DNA of 43,623 nt from Alphaproteobacteria bacterium (GTDB lineage: Bacteria > Pseudomonadota > Alphaproteobacteria > Bin95). The position numbers were made by a program, and so were the translations under genes. Numbering within the stretch: the stretch's first letter is position 1; each line of letters starts with the position of its first letter. The notes under the pieces were generated by a model. The model saw only the letters and a list, made by a program, of their open reading frames with translations. It ran no database searches and was not told where the DNA came from. The stretch is taken from positions 1 through 43,623 of the forward strand of contig JAJDVH010000059.1 in NCBI GenBank assembly GCA_022826185.1. Reading direction: 5' to 3'. This document shows, piece by piece, positions 1-9,773 of the stretch.

Positions 1-52
1 ACAGTACGCTTACACTGGCCTGATCCCGGCTTGCGCACTCCGGGTCGAGGCC

Positions 53-2140
53 ATGCCGCAACACATTGAAAATAAATCAAAACCTCCCGCTACCGAAGGC
101 AGATTCCGAATAGGGGTGGACATTGGCGGCACCTTCACGGACCTCGTCGCCGTTGACCGCAAGGGCGAGACCCGGGTCGCCAAGGCGCCCTCGACACCGG
201 CGGACCAGTCCCTCGGGGTGCTGGACGGGCTTGAACGCCTCGCCGGGTCGATGGGGCTCGACGTCGCGACCCTGCTCGGCAGCACCGAGCGGATCGTACA
301 TGGCACCACGGTCGCCACCAACGCCATCCTGGAGCGCAAGGGCGCCACGGTGGGCCTGCTGACGACCGGAGGCCACCGCGACGTGCTGGAGATGCGCGAG
401 GGCCTGAAGCCGGATCGCTACAATCTCCGCCTGGCGCCGCCGGACCCGCTGGTGCCGCGCCGCAGACGGCTCGGTGTGACGGAACGGCTGCGCGCCGACG
501 GCGCCGTCGAAACGCCCATCGATCCGGCCTCGCTGGACGAGGCGGTGGAGACGCTGCGCGGGCAGGGCGTCGACTCGGTCGCCATCTGCTTCCTTCACGC
601 CTGGTGCGACGATGCGCACGAGCGCGCGGCGGCGGATGCCGTGCGCCGGGCCATGCCGGGAGCCTACCTGTCGCTGTCCTCCGACGTGTTTCCGCAGATC
701 AAGGAGTTCGAGCGGGTCTCGACCACCGTGGTCAACGCCTATGTCGGCCCCGCGCTTTCGGGCTATCTGGGCCAGCTTGCCGCCCGGCTGGCGGAGAACG
801 GCTATGCCGGCCCGCTGCTCATCATTCTGAGCCATGGCGGCGTCGCGCCGCTGGAGGAGGCGATCCGGCTTGCGGCGGGGACGGTGCTGTCGGGGCCGGC
901 AGGCGGTGTGGCGGGCGCGCGCTATTCGGCCCGGCTGCTGGGCTCGGGCGACCTCATCCCGTTCGACATGGGCGGCACGAGCACCGACATCTCGCTCATC
1001 TCCAAGGGCGAGGCGGCGCTGTCGTCCGACCGGGGGATCGCCGGGGAGCGGATTGCGCTCTCCTCGCTTGACATCGCCAGCATCGGGGCGGGCGGCGGCT
1101 CCATCGCCCATGTGGATGCGGGCGGCGTGCTGCATGTTGGCCCGCAGAGCGCCGGCGCCGATCCGGGACCGGCCTGCTACGGGCGTGGCGGCACCTCGCC
1201 GACCGTGACCGATGCGAGCCTGGTGCTGGGCTTCCTCGACCCGGCGAACTTCCTCGGCGGGCGCGAGCGGCTCGACACCGGGGCGGCCGAAACGGCCCTC
1301 GACGGTCTCGCCGCCGAACTCGGGGTGGAGCGCATGGCGGCGGCGGAGGGCGTCCACCGGGTGGTGCATACCAACATGGCGGAGGGCATCCGCCTCGTCT
1401 CCGTGCGCCGCGGCGTGGACCCGCGGCGCTTCGCGCTGCTCGCTTTCGGGGGCGCCGCCGGCATCCATATCACCGATGTCGCCCACCAGCTGGATATCTC
1501 GCGGGTGGTGGTGCCGAGGGTCGCGTCCGTGCTTTCGGCCTGGGGGATGCTGGCGACGGACCTGCGCTTCGAGGCCTCCCGCACCCATATCGGCGACGCG
1601 GCGGCGCTGGACGGGGCGGGCGTGCGCGCCGTCTATGACGAGCTGGAGGCAGCCGCCCGGGAACGCCTTGCCGCCTGCCATTCGGGCGAGGTCGCGGTGC
1701 AGCGCGCCGCCGACATGCGCTATGGCGAGCAGATCTTCGAGGTGGATGTCGGGCTGGACGGGCTGGACTGGCAGGCGGACGACCTGCTGGAGCGCATTGC
1801 GGACCGCTTCCACGACCGTCACGAGGCGCTGTTCACCTACGCGCTGCGGGAGGACGACGTGGTGCTGGTGAACGCCCGCACCGCCGCGGTCGGAAGCCTG
1901 CCGGGCCTCCCGGAAGAGCGCGTGCCGGACGCCGGGTCGGACGCGGCCCCCCGCGTACATCGCCGCGTCCATATGGGCGGCTGGCTGGAAGCGCCGATCT
2001 TCGACTTCGCCGCGCTCAGGCCGGGCCAGGTGCTGGAAGGGCCCGCGATCGTCGAGAGCGACCTGACGACCGTCGTCCTCCGCCCGGGCGACCGCGCGAC
2101 CGTCACCCCGCTCGGCTGGCTGGATATCGCCCTCGGATAG
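53..2140 (+). CDS. hyuA: Hydantoinase/oxoprolinase family protein, subunit A (HyuA type)
   Basis: This 695-residue protein belongs to the ASKHA-fold family that hydrolyses hydantoins or 5-oxoproline with ATP. It shows the N-terminal phosphate-binding signature GVDIGGTFTD at residues 21-30, a VHGTTVATNA segment near residue 86, and the second phosphate-binding signature DMGGTSTD near residue 305. The middle carries GAGGGSIAHVD and GADPGPACYG, both typical of the family. The length fits the A subunit. The B subunit (HyuB) usually lies directly downstream, but here the next gene is on the opposite strand, so the partner is either upstream of the window or absent. ATG at 53 was chosen because it puts the signature close to the N terminus. 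The substrate (hydantoin, N-methylhydantoin or oxoproline) cannot be told from sequence. Confidence 0.9.
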   Translation: MPQHIENKSKPPATEGRFRIGVDIGGTFTDLVAVDRKGETRVAKAPSTPADQSLGVLDGLERLAGSMGLDVATLLGSTERIVHGTTVATNAILERKGATVGLLTTGGHRDVLEMREGLKPDRYNLRLAPPDPLVPRRRRLGVTERLRADGAVETPIDPASLDEAVETLRGQGVDSVAICFLHAWCDDAHERAAADAVRRAMPGAYLSLSSDVFPQIKEFERVSTTVVNAYVGPALSGYLGQLAARLAENGYAGPLLIILSHGGVAPLEEAIRLAAGTVLSGPAGGVAGARYSARLLGSGDLIPFDMGGTSTDISLISKGEAALSSDRGIAGERIALSSLDIASIGAGGGSIAHVDAGGVLHVGPQSAGADPGPACYGRGGTSPTVTDASLVLGFLDPANFLGGRERLDTGAAETALDGLAAELGVERMAAAEGVHRVVHTNMAEGIRLVSVRRGVDPRRFALLAFGGAAGIHITDVAHQLDISRVVVPRVASVLSAWGMLATDLRFEASRTHIGDAAALDGAGVRAVYDELEAAARERLAACHSGEVAVQRAADMRYGEQIFEVDVGLDGLDWQADDLLERIADRFHDRHEALFTYALREDDVVLVNARTAAVGSLPGLPEERVPDAGSDAAPRVHRRVHMGGWLEAPIFDFAALRPGQVLEGPAIVESDLTTVVLRPGDRATVTPLGWLDIALG

Positions 2141-2155
2141 GGCGGGGTCGGGGGA

Positions 2156-3772
2156 TTACCGCGCGTCCTCCAGCACCATCGCGGCGGCCTTTTCGCCGAT
2201 CATGATGGCGGGCGCGTTGGTGTTGCCGGCGACGATGGCAGGCATGATCGAGGCGTCGGCGACCCGCAGCCCGGCGATGCCGTGGACGCGCAGTCTTGCA
2301 TCGGTCGCGGAGTCCGCCTCCGGCCCCATGCGGCAGGTGCCGACCGGGTGGTAGTTGGCGACGGCGCGCGCCCGCACGTCGGCCAGCAGCTCCTCGTCGC
2401 TCTCGCAGGCCGGGCCGGGCAGCACTTCCTCGGCGACGAAGGGCGCGAGCGCCGGCTGGGCGGCGATCTTCCGGCACATGCGGATGCCGTGGAGGATCGC
2501 CTGCCGGTCATATTCGCTGCGCAGGAACTCATAGCGGATGACGGGGGCCGCCAGCGGGTCCGGGCTGCCGAGCCGCACCGATCCGTCGCAGTCCGGGCGC
2601 AGATGCACCGGGCTCAGCGTGAAGGCGGAGAAGGGATGCGGCACGATCGTGTCGGGCGTCCGGCTGGCCGCGCTCCAGCTCAGCATGTTGATCTGCAGGT
2701 CCGGGCCGTCGAGGCGCGGGTCGCTGCGGATGAAGGCGCCGGCGCAGATGCCCGTGCTGGCGAGCGGCCCGTCGCCGAACAGCAGGTAGCGCGCGCCGGC
2801 GGCGAGGCGGCGCGGCAGGCTGCGCGCCAGGTCGTTCGCGGTCACCGGCCGGGTGCACCGGAAGCCGATATAGGTGTTGAAATGGTCGCGGAGGTGGGCG
2901 CCGACCCCCGGCAGGTCCCGCACCGGCTCAATGCCCATTTCACTGAGATGCGCCGCCGGGCCGATGCCGGAGAGCTGGAGCAGGTGGGGAGAGCCGAACG
3001 CGCCGCCGGAAACGACGATCTCGCGCCGGGCCCGCGCCCTCCTCGGGCCGCTTGGCGACTGGTATTCGATGCCCGCCGCGCGGCCGTCCTCGATGAGCAG
3101 CCGGCGCGCCTGGGCGGAGGTCTCGACATGCAGGTTGGCCCGTTTTCTGGCGGGAGCGAGGTAGGCTTTGGCCGAACTCCAGCGCCGCTTGCGCGAGGCG
3201 GTGAACTGGTAGAAACCGGTTCCTTCCTGCTCGGGCCCGTTGAAGTCCGGATTGGCGGGGATACCGGCTTCCACCGCGGCCGCCACCATGGCGCGGTGCA
3301 GCTCCCACTCGGTCGGCACATCCGAAACCCGGAGCGGGCCGTCCGCGCCGTGCAGCGCGTCCGCGCCGCGCTCGTTGTCCTCGGCCTTGACGAAATAGGG
3401 CAGCACCGAGTCCCAGTCCCAGCCCTCCAGCCCGCGCTGGCGCCAGCCGTCATAGTCGCGGGGCTGGCCGCGCATGTAGATCGTGCCGTTGATCGAGCTT
3501 GAGCCGCCGAGCACGCGCCCGCGCGGCTGGAAGAGCCGGCGTCCGTCCAGCGCCTCCACCGGCTCGGTCTCGAACTTCCAGTTGACCCGCTCGTCGGTGA
3601 ACAGCTTCGGGAAGCCGAGCGGAATGTGGATCCAGAGGTCGGTGTCACGCGGCCCCGCCTCCAGCAGCAGCACGCTATAGCGACCGGATTCGCTGAGCCG
3701 CGCGGCCACGGCGCACCCGGCCGAGCCTGCGCCGGAGACGATGAAGTCGAACTCCGCGCCGTCCGCCAGCAT
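2156..3772 (-). CDS. GMC-family FAD-dependent oxidoreductase (choline dehydrogenase-like)
   Basis: This 538-residue flavoprotein is of the glucose-methanol-choline oxidoreductase family, which oxidises alcohols and passes electrons to an acceptor. The FAD-binding Rossmann motif GAGSAG lies at residues 14-19 and is followed by LLLEAG. The GMC signature GRVLGGSSSINGTIYMRG follows at about residue 80. Near the C terminus come NYHPVGTCRMG, whose His is the conserved catalytic base, and GNTNAPAIMIGEKAA. The open frame runs far upstream on the minus strand, but ATG at 3772 places the FAD motif at the usual distance from the N terminus. The gene converges on the hydantoinase gene with a 15-base gap. 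Substrate unknown; family members act on choline, polyethylene glycol, sugars and other alcohols. Confidence 0.92.
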   Translation of the reverse strand: MLADGAEFDFIVSGAGSAGCAVAARLSESGRYSVLLLEAGPRDTDLWIHIPLGFPKLFTDERVNWKFETEPVEALDGRRLFQPRGRVLGGSSSINGTIYMRGQPRDYDGWRQRGLEGWDWDSVLPYFVKAEDNERGADALHGADGPLRVSDVPTEWELHRAMVAAAVEAGIPANPDFNGPEQEGTGFYQFTASRKRRWSSAKAYLAPARKRANLHVETSAQARRLLIEDGRAAGIEYQSPSGPRRARARREIVVSGGAFGSPHLLQLSGIGPAAHLSEMGIEPVRDLPGVGAHLRDHFNTYIGFRCTRPVTANDLARSLPRRLAAGARYLLFGDGPLASTGICAGAFIRSDPRLDGPDLQINMLSWSAASRTPDTIVPHPFSAFTLSPVHLRPDCDGSVRLGSPDPLAAPVIRYEFLRSEYDRQAILHGIRMCRKIAAQPALAPFVAEEVLPGPACESDEELLADVRARAVANYHPVGTCRMGPEADSATDARLRVHGIAGLRVADASIMPAIVAGNTNAPAIMIGEKAAAMVLEDAR

Positions 3773-3894
3773 CCCGCGATCCCCCCGCTCCTCCGAAGCC
3801 GCCGGAAGCCTGTTGGCGCCCCCGCGGCTTGTCAATCGGCGCCCGGTGCGCGTCCGTGTGCATTTCCGCGACTTGGAGCCGCGTTGAATGCGGC

Positions 3895-3924
3895 GGCGGA
3901 CGGGATAGGTTTCCCGCATCCGCC
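3895..3924 (+). promoter_or_regulatory. Candidate serC leader RNA hairpin
   Basis: Bases 3895-3900 (GGCGGA) pair with 3919-3924 (TCCGCC), and 3902-3905 (GGGA) pair with 3912-3915 (TCCC). The result is a two-part stem with a small internal bulge and the 6-base loop TAGGTT. It ends 17 bases before the serC start codon. A structured RNA called the serC motif is known upstream of serC-serA in Alphaproteobacteria. This hairpin sits in the right place, but I could not compare it with the covariance model. Confidence 0.4.
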
Positions 3925-3941
3925 AGACAGTGCGAGACGCG

Positions 3942-5093
3942 ATGAAACCCTCGGTTCGCCCCGCCAATCCGAACTTCTCCTCCGGGCCCTGCACCAAGCG
4001 GCCGGGATGGTCTCCGGCTGTCCTGGCCGACGCCCTGGTGGGTCGGTCCCACCGCTCCGCTCCCGGCAAGGAAAAGCTGGCCGGGGTCATCGCCCGGAGC
4101 CGCCGGCTGCTCGGAATACCGGACGACTGGCGGCTGGCGATCGTGCCCGCTTCCGATACCGGCGCCGTGGAGATCGCCCTCTGGTCCCTGCTCGGCGCGC
4201 GCGGCGTCGATGTGCTGGCGTGGGAGAACTTCGGGGCGCAATGGGCGGTGGATGTCCGGGGCCATCTCGGTATCGAGGACGTGCGCCTGTTCGAGGCGGA
4301 ATACGGCGCCCTGCCGGACCTGTCGCAGGCGGACCCCGACCGCGACCTCGTCTTCGTCTGGAACGGCACGACCTCCGGCGTCTGCCTGCCCGACGGAGAC
4401 TGGATCGCCGGGGACCGGCGCGGCCTCGCGATCTGCGATGCGACCTCGGCCGTGTTCGGCCTCGACATGCCCTGGCCGAAGCTCGATGTCGTCACCTGGT
4501 CCTGGCAGAAGGCCATTGGCGGGGAAGGGGCGCACGGCATGCTGGCGCTCGGCCCGCGTGCGGTCGAGCGGCTGCTGACATATGTGCCGCCGCGCCCGCT
4601 GCCCAAGGTTTTCCGCCTCGTGCGCAACGGCGCGCTGATCGAAGGCATATTCCGCGGCGAGACGCTGAATACGCCGTCCATGCTGTGCGTCGAGGATGCG
4701 CTCGACGCTCTGGCCTGGGTGGAAAGCGTCGGCGGCCTCGCCGGAACCCTCGCGCGCACGCAGGCCAACGCCGCCGTGATCGGGGACTGGGTCTCCCGGA
4801 CGGCCTGGATCGACTTCCTCGCGCGCGACCCGGCGGCGCGCTCGCCGACTTCGGTGTGCCTTGCGTTCGCCGATCCAAGGATCGCCGGCCTGCCGGCCGA
4901 CGGGCGCAGAGCCTTCACGCAGGCGCTGGCGGCGCGTCTGGAGGCGGAGGGAGTCGGGCACGACATCGCCAACCACCGGGACGCCCCGCCGAGCCTGCGC
5001 ATCTGGGCCGGCCCCACGGTGGAGCGCAGCGATCTTGAGGCGCTCATGCCCTGGCTGGACTGGGCGTTCGAGGCCGAAGTCGGGAAGCTCTGA
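3942..5093 (+). CDS. serC: Phosphoserine aminotransferase
   Basis: This 383-residue class V PLP aminotransferase converts 3-phosphohydroxypyruvate and glutamate into phosphoserine and 2-oxoglutarate, the second step of serine synthesis. N-terminal RPANPNFSSGPCTKRPGW is typical of the alphaproteobacterial SerC subtype. The cofactor Asp is in CDATSA (D166), and the Schiff-base Lys is in SWQKAIGGEGAHG (K190). A GTG four codons upstream (3930) is in frame, but ATG at 3942 matches the usual N terminus. Only 8 bases separate it from serA, so the two form an operon. A hairpin directly upstream may regulate both. Confidence 0.95.
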   Translation: MKPSVRPANPNFSSGPCTKRPGWSPAVLADALVGRSHRSAPGKEKLAGVIARSRRLLGIPDDWRLAIVPASDTGAVEIALWSLLGARGVDVLAWENFGAQWAVDVRGHLGIEDVRLFEAEYGALPDLSQADPDRDLVFVWNGTTSGVCLPDGDWIAGDRRGLAICDATSAVFGLDMPWPKLDVVTWSWQKAIGGEGAHGMLALGPRAVERLLTYVPPRPLPKVFRLVRNGALIEGIFRGETLNTPSMLCVEDALDALAWVESVGGLAGTLARTQANAAVIGDWVSRTAWIDFLARDPAARSPTSVCLAFADPRIAGLPADGRRAFTQALAARLEAEGVGHDIANHRDAPPSLRIWAGPTVERSDLEALMPWLDWAFEAEVGKL

Positions 5094-5101
5094 GCGCGGC
5101 C

Positions 5102-6679
5102 ATGAAGAAGGTGCTGATCGCCGACCGCCTGAGCGCCCGCGCCGGAGAAATCCTCCGCGCGGCGGGGCTGGAGGTCGAGGAGGCGCCGGACCTCACGCCG
5201 GAAGCGCTCGCCGCGCGGATGGCGGGCGTTCACGGCCTGGCGGTGCGTTCCGCCACGCAGGTCACGGCGGACCTGCTCGACCGTGCGCCCGACCTGGAGG
5301 TCGTCGGCCGCGCCGGGATCGGCGTGGACAATATCGACATTCCGGCGGCCACCCAGCGGGGCGTCGTCGTGATGAACACGCCCTACGGCAACACGGTCAC
5401 GACGGCCGAGCACGCAATCGCGCTCCTGTTTGCGCTGGTGCGCCGGATACCCGCGGCCGACCGATCGACCCAGGCCGGCAAGTGGGAGAAGTCCCGCTTC
5501 ATGGGCAGCGAGATTGCGGGCAAGACGCTCGGCGTCGTCGGCTGCGGCAATGTCGGGGCCGTGGTCTGCGCCCGCGCCCGCGGGCTCGCGATGCGGGTGC
5601 TGGTCTTCGATCCCTTCGTGTCGGAAAGCCGGGCGCGCGACCTGGGCGCGGTCAAGGTGGAATTCGGGACCCTGCTTGCCGAGGCCGACTTCATCACCCT
5701 GCACACGCCGCTGACCGACCAGACGCGCGGCATGATCGACGCGGACGCGATTGCGCGGATGAAGCCGGGTGTACGCATCGTCAACTGCGCGCGCGGCGGC
5801 CTCGTCGTCGAGGCGGACCTCTGCGCGGCGCTCGACAGCGGCCATGTGGCGGGCGCGGCATTCGATGTGTTCGAGGTGGAGCCGGCCGAGGAGAGCGTCC
5901 TGTTCGGCCGCGACAATGTCGTGGCAACGCCCCATGTCGGCGCCTCGACGGAGGAGGCGCAGGAGAATGTGGCGGTCGAGGTGGCGGAGCAGATGGCTGC
6001 GTTCCTCAATACGGGCGCCGTCGTGAACGCGCTCAACGCCCCTTCCGTCACGGCCGAAGAGGCGCCTAGGCTGAAGCCCTATATGGGCCTTGCGGACGCG
6101 CTCGGGCGCTTCGTCGGGCAGCTCTGCGACGACGCGATCACCGGCATCGACATCGCCTGGCGCGGCGACATGGCGCGGCTGAACACGCGCCCGCTTTCCG
6201 GCCTGGTCCTGCAGGGCGTGCTGTCCAGCCAGCTCGATTCGGTCAACATGGTGAACGCGCCGCTCATTGCCCGCGAACGCGGAATCGAACTTCGCGAAGC
6301 CTCGAGCGGGGAGGCCGAAGGCTACAGGGCCCTCATCGAGGTCAGGGCCGCCATGGGCGAGCGCAGCCGGACCGTGGCCGGCACCCTGTTCGGCGACCGG
6401 GTCCGCCTCGTCCAGGTCCAGGACATCCATTTCGAAGCGGCGTTCGGACCGATCATGCTGTTCGTGAGGAACCATGACCGGCCGGGCGTGATCGGCAAGA
6501 TCGGCACGATCCTGGGCGAGGAAGGCGTCAACATCGCCAATTTCCATCTCGGCCGGCCGGTAGCCGGCGGACATGCGCTCGCGCTCATCGAAATCGACGA
6601 GGACTGCCCGGACCGCGTCCTGGAACGCATCGCCGCGCTGCCGGACACCATCGCCCGCCCCCTGGTCCTCCGGTTTTGA
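5102..6679 (+). CDS. serA: D-3-phosphoglycerate dehydrogenase
   Basis: This 525-residue NAD-dependent enzyme oxidises 3-phosphoglycerate to 3-phosphohydroxypyruvate, the first committed step of serine synthesis. It feeds SerC, encoded 8 bases upstream. The order of parts is an N-terminal substrate-binding domain, a Rossmann segment with VVGCGNVGAVV, the catalytic Arg in NCARGGLV, the catalytic His in TPHVGASTEEAQ, an intervening domain, and a C-terminal ACT domain beginning near FVRNHDRPGVIGKIG. The length and the intervening plus ACT domains fit the long form of PGDH, often under serine feedback control. ATG at 5102 begins MKKVLIADRLS, the normal start. Confidence 0.97.
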   Translation: MKKVLIADRLSARAGEILRAAGLEVEEAPDLTPEALAARMAGVHGLAVRSATQVTADLLDRAPDLEVVGRAGIGVDNIDIPAATQRGVVVMNTPYGNTVTTAEHAIALLFALVRRIPAADRSTQAGKWEKSRFMGSEIAGKTLGVVGCGNVGAVVCARARGLAMRVLVFDPFVSESRARDLGAVKVEFGTLLAEADFITLHTPLTDQTRGMIDADAIARMKPGVRIVNCARGGLVVEADLCAALDSGHVAGAAFDVFEVEPAEESVLFGRDNVVATPHVGASTEEAQENVAVEVAEQMAAFLNTGAVVNALNAPSVTAEEAPRLKPYMGLADALGRFVGQLCDDAITGIDIAWRGDMARLNTRPLSGLVLQGVLSSQLDSVNMVNAPLIARERGIELREASSGEAEGYRALIEVRAAMGERSRTVAGTLFGDRVRLVQVQDIHFEAAFGPIMLFVRNHDRPGVIGKIGTILGEEGVNIANFHLGRPVAGGHALALIEIDEDCPDRVLERIAALPDTIARPLVLRF

Positions 6680-6755
6680 GCGGGGCGGTCCGGCGTGCAA
6701 CATTCCGGCCAAACCGTGTAGCCTTGGGGTGGCGAAAGTTCGGGCCGGGGATTCG

Positions 6756-6962
6756 ATGAAACGGATGCAAGAGGCAGGGAAAAGCAAGGGTCAGGGTGGC
6801 ACCGAGGTAGCGCGGACCGAAGACGAGCCGGCGGTCGATGCCGATTTCGACAAGGGTGAAGCGGAGCCTTCGGCCTTCGGCATGTGGAAGGACCGCGAAG
6901 AAATGGCCGACGTCGATGCCTGGGTCAGGAATCTGCGCCGGGGCCGCTTCGATGCCTTCTAG
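6756..6962 (+). CDS. Small protein of unknown function with an antitoxin-like C-terminal tail
   Basis: A 68-codon open frame lies between serA and hisZ. The first 45 residues are charged and low in complexity, probably disordered. The last 25 carry FGMWKDREEMADVDAWVRNL followed by a basic end. That tail resembles, from memory, the toxin-wrapping C-terminal segments of VapB/Phd-like antitoxins, but no DNA-binding domain and no toxin gene are present. ATG at 6756 was chosen because frame further upstream lies inside serA. The Shine-Dalgarno match is weak (a run of G before the start). It is probably co-transcribed with serA and hisZ. Function unknown; the resemblance is weak evidence. Confidence 0.6.
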   Translation: MKRMQEAGKSKGQGGTEVARTEDEPAVDADFDKGEAEPSAFGMWKDREEMADVDAWVRNLRRGRFDAF

Positions 6963-7013
6963 GGCGAAATCCTTTCGGATTGCACCCGGTCCCGGGCCGG
7001 GGCGACGTTCCCG

Positions 7014-8138
7014 ATGACCGACAGAGCCTTGCTTCCGGCGGGACTGCGCGATGTCCTGCCTCCTGACGCCGCGTTCGAGGCGGCTGCCGAAGCGCGGCTG
7101 CTGGAGTTGTTCGCGCTGAACGGCTACGAGCGGGTGGACCCGCCGCTCGCGGAGTTCGAGACGAGCTTCCTCGCGGACGAGGGCGCGGCGATCGCCGCCG
7201 ACACCTTCCGCATCATGGACCCCGTTTCGCAGCACATGCTGGCGCTGCGCTCCGACATGACGCTCCAGGTCGCCCGGATTGCGCGCACCCGGCTCGCCGG
7301 CGAGCCCCGCCCGCTGCGGCTCGCCTATGCGGGGCAGGTGTTGCGGGTCGGCGTCTCCCAGCTTCACGCCGAACGCCAGGTTGCCCAGGCCGGGGTGGAG
7401 CTGATCGGCGCGGAAAGCGTGTCGGCCGACGCCGAGGTCGCGCGGCTCGCCTTCGAGGCGCTGGAAGCGCTGGGCGTGCCGGGGGTGAGCATCGACCTCG
7501 GCGCGCCGGCGCTGGTGCGGGCGCTCCTCGGCGATGCAGGGCTCGAAGACGATACGGCGCTCGGCGACGCGCTTGGCCGCAAGGACGCCGCGGCGGTCGC
7601 CGCACTGGCCGGTCCGCCCTTCCCGGCCCTGATGGCCGCGACCGGTCCCTGCGAGACGGCGGCGCCGGCGCTGGCTTCGCTCGACCTGCCGGCGGAAGCG
7701 GGCGCATTGCGGGACCACCTGCTCGAAGTCGCGGCAGCGGTGGCGGCGGCGGCTCCGGGCCTCCGGATCACCATCGATCCGGTGGAGCACCGGGGGTTTC
7801 AATATTATTCGGGCGCGGCCTTCAGCCTGTTCGCAAGCGGCGGCCGCGGGGAAGTCGGACGCGGCGGCCGGTACCGCGCGGAGGGCGAGGCGGGCACGGG
7901 CGTCACGCTCTATCTCGACGCCATCCATCGCATGCTGACCCCGCCTGCGCCGCGTTCCCGCCTCTTCCTGCCTCACGGCACGGACGGCGCGGAACGCCGG
8001 CGCTGGCAGGCCGACGGCTGGATTACGGTGCAGGCGCTTGCGCCGGCAGCCGATCCCGAAGCCGAAGCGCGCCGCCTCGGCTGCAGCTATTTTCTGGGGG
8101 CCGGCGGCCTCGAATCCCTGGACGGAGACCCGCAATGA
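7014..8138 (+). CDS. hisZ: ATP phosphoribosyltransferase regulatory subunit
   Basis: This 374-residue paralogue of histidyl-tRNA synthetase has no aminoacylation role. It forms a complex with the short form of HisG and is needed for the first step of histidine synthesis. The class II synthetase-like core is visible as [14 protein letters not shown] at the N terminus, [25 protein letters not shown], and a motif-3-like [13 protein letters not shown] followed by GRGGRY. The length is shorter than a true HisRS, and the anticodon-binding domain is missing. The last 4 bases overlap the purA start (ATGA at 8135-8138), so translation is probably coupled. hisG is not in the window. Confidence 0.93.
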   Translation: MTDRALLPAGLRDVLPPDAAFEAAAEARLLELFALNGYERVDPPLAEFETSFLADEGAAIAADTFRIMDPVSQHMLALRSDMTLQVARIARTRLAGEPRPLRLAYAGQVLRVGVSQLHAERQVAQAGVELIGAESVSADAEVARLAFEALEALGVPGVSIDLGAPALVRALLGDAGLEDDTALGDALGRKDAAAVAALAGPPFPALMAATGPCETAAPALASLDLPAEAGALRDHLLEVAAAVAAAAPGLRITIDPVEHRGFQYYSGAAFSLFASGGRGEVGRGGRYRAEGEAGTGVTLYLDAIHRMLTPPAPRSRLFLPHGTDGAERRRWQADGWITVQALAPAADPEAEARRLGCSYFLGAGGLESLDGDPQ

Positions 8139-9424
8139 CCAATGTGGCCGTCATCGGCGCGCAATGGGGCGACGAAGGCAAGGGGAAGGTCGTGGACTGG
8201 CTCGCCGAGCGGGCCGATGTCGTGGTGCGCTTCCAGGGTGGGCACAATGCCGGCCACACCCTTCAGGTCGCCAACGAGACCTACAAGCTGTCCCTGCTGC
8301 CCTCCGGCGTGGTGCGGGGCACGCTTTCGATTATCGGCAATGGCGTGGTGGTGGACCCGTGGGCGCTGATGGAGGAGATCGAGCGGGTCCGCGGGCAAGG
8401 TATCCCGGTTTCGCCCGACATGCTCAGGCTTGCCGAGAACGCAACGCTGATCCTGCCCTTCTACGGCCGGGTGGACCAGCTCCGGGAGCAGCGGCGGGGG
8501 AAGGGCGCCATAGGCACGACCGGGCGCGGCATCGGCGTCGCCTATGAAGACAAGGCCGGGCGGCGCGCGATCCGCGTGGCCGACCTGTATGACGACGCGA
8601 CGCTCCGGGACAAGGTCGGCCATCTGCTGGAGCATCACAACGCCCTGCTCCGGGGCTGGGGCGCGGAGGAAATTGCGCCGGAAGAGCTCATTGCCGAGCT
8701 GAAAGAGATTCGCGGCCCGCTGACCCCTTATGTCGATTGCGTATGGGAGCGGCTGGACGGGCTGCGGCGGTCGGGCAGGCGGATCCTGTTCGAGGGCGCG
8801 CAGGGCATCCTCCTCGATGTGGACCACGGCACTTACCCGTTCGTCACGTCTTCGAACACGGTCGCGGCGGCTGCTGCAGTCGGCAGCGGCATGGGGCCGG
8901 GCGCCGTCGGTTATGTGCTCGGCATCGCCAAGGCCTATACGACGCGCGTCGGCGGAGGCCCGTTCCCGACCGAACTGCAGGACGAGGTGGGCGTGCGCCT
9001 GGCCGAGCGGGGCAGGGAATTCGGAACCGTGACGGGCCGGCCGCGGCGGTGCGGCTGGTTCGATGCCGCGGCGGTGCGCCAGGCCGTGCAGCTTTCGGGC
9101 ATGGACGGCATTGCGCTTACCAAGCTCGATGTGCTGGACGGGATCGAGAGCCTTGAGGTTTGCACCGGATACCGCATCGGCGACCGCATGCTCACCCGTC
9201 TGCCCGCCAGCCAGGCCGAGCAGGCGGCGGTCGAACCGGTCTACGAGCGCCTGGAAGGCTGGTCGGAAAGCACGGCGGGCGCTACGGGCTGGGCCCAGCT
9301 GCCGGCCACGGCCGTCAAGTATGTCCGGCGCGTCGAGGAACTGATCGGCTGCCCGGTCGCGATGCTTTCAACCGGGCCGGACCGCGAGGATACGATAGCG
9401 ATGTACGATCCGTTCGCGGATTAG
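8135..9424 (+). CDS. purA: Adenylosuccinate synthetase
   Basis: This 429-residue enzyme joins IMP and aspartate, using GTP, to make adenylosuccinate on the way to AMP. The P-loop-like GDEGKGK is at residues 12-18, with catalytic D13, and GGHNAGHT follows with catalytic H41. Further on are [47 protein letters not shown] and a [10 protein letters not shown] segment, all diagnostic. The start overlaps the hisZ stop by 4 bases. The stop overlaps that of rpmB on the other strand by 4 bases. Confidence 0.98.
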   Translation: MTNVAVIGAQWGDEGKGKVVDWLAERADVVVRFQGGHNAGHTLQVANETYKLSLLPSGVVRGTLSIIGNGVVVDPWALMEEIERVRGQGIPVSPDMLRLAENATLILPFYGRVDQLREQRRGKGAIGTTGRGIGVAYEDKAGRRAIRVADLYDDATLRDKVGHLLEHHNALLRGWGAEEIAPEELIAELKEIRGPLTPYVDCVWERLDGLRRSGRRILFEGAQGILLDVDHGTYPFVTSSNTVAAAAAVGSGMGPGAVGYVLGIAKAYTTRVGGGPFPTELQDEVGVRLAERGREFGTVTGRPRRCGWFDAAAVRQAVQLSGMDGIALTKLDVLDGIESLEVCTGYRIGDRMLTRLPASQAEQAAVEPVYERLEGWSESTAGATGWAQLPATAVKYVRRVEELIGCPVAMLSTGPDREDTIAMYDPFAD

Positions 9425-9729
9425 GCGGCCGCTTCGCGGGCTTCGCGCTTCGCCTTGGCCTTTTCGATACGGCGCTTGATGCGCCGGGCTTCGACCGTCA
9501 GCTTCGAGTCGGGCCGGCCGAGCAGGAAGGTGTCGAGGCCCCCGTTCTTCTCGACGGTTCGCAGCCCGTGGCCCGAGACGCGCAGCCGCACCGGCTCGCC
9601 GAGGATTTCGCTCAGCAGGGTCCGCGACTGCACATTCGGCAGGAAGCGCCGGCGGGTCTTGTTGTTGGCGTGACTGACATTGTTGCCGGTCATCACGCCC
9701 TTGCCGGTGATCGCGCAGCGCCGCGACAT
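9421..9729 (-). CDS. rpmB: 50S ribosomal protein L28
   Basis: This 102-residue basic protein of the large ribosomal subunit begins [20 protein letters not shown] and contains [10 protein letters not shown], the standard L28 hallmark. The long Lys/Arg/Ala-rich C-terminal tail is usual in Alphaproteobacteria. A strong Shine-Dalgarno (AAGGAG on the minus strand, bases 9739-9744) lies 9 bases before the start, and a good promoter lies upstream. It is monocistronic and convergent with purA. Confidence 0.97.
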   Translation of the reverse strand: MSRRCAITGKGVMTGNNVSHANNKTRRRFLPNVQSRTLLSEILGEPVRLRVSGHGLRTVEKNGGLDTFLLGRPDSKLTVEARRIKRRIEKAKAKREAREAAA

Positions 9730-9773
9730 CGCATTTCACTCCTTGCCGGAATCCGTCTCGCTCGGAACGCGGC

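Noticed and set aside
6573-6755. Longer form of the small gene between serA and hisZ
   Set aside because: The extra part lies in another frame of the serA 3' end, which encodes the ACT domain.
3773-6787. Upstream extension of the GMC oxidoreductase frame across serC and serA
   Set aside because: The added residues are low-complexity and overlap genuine genes on the other strand; the FAD motif fixes the start near 3772.
7213-7707. Arg/Pro/Ala-rich minus-strand frame inside hisZ
   Set aside because: Shadow of GC-rich codon bias; no start site and no conserved sequence.
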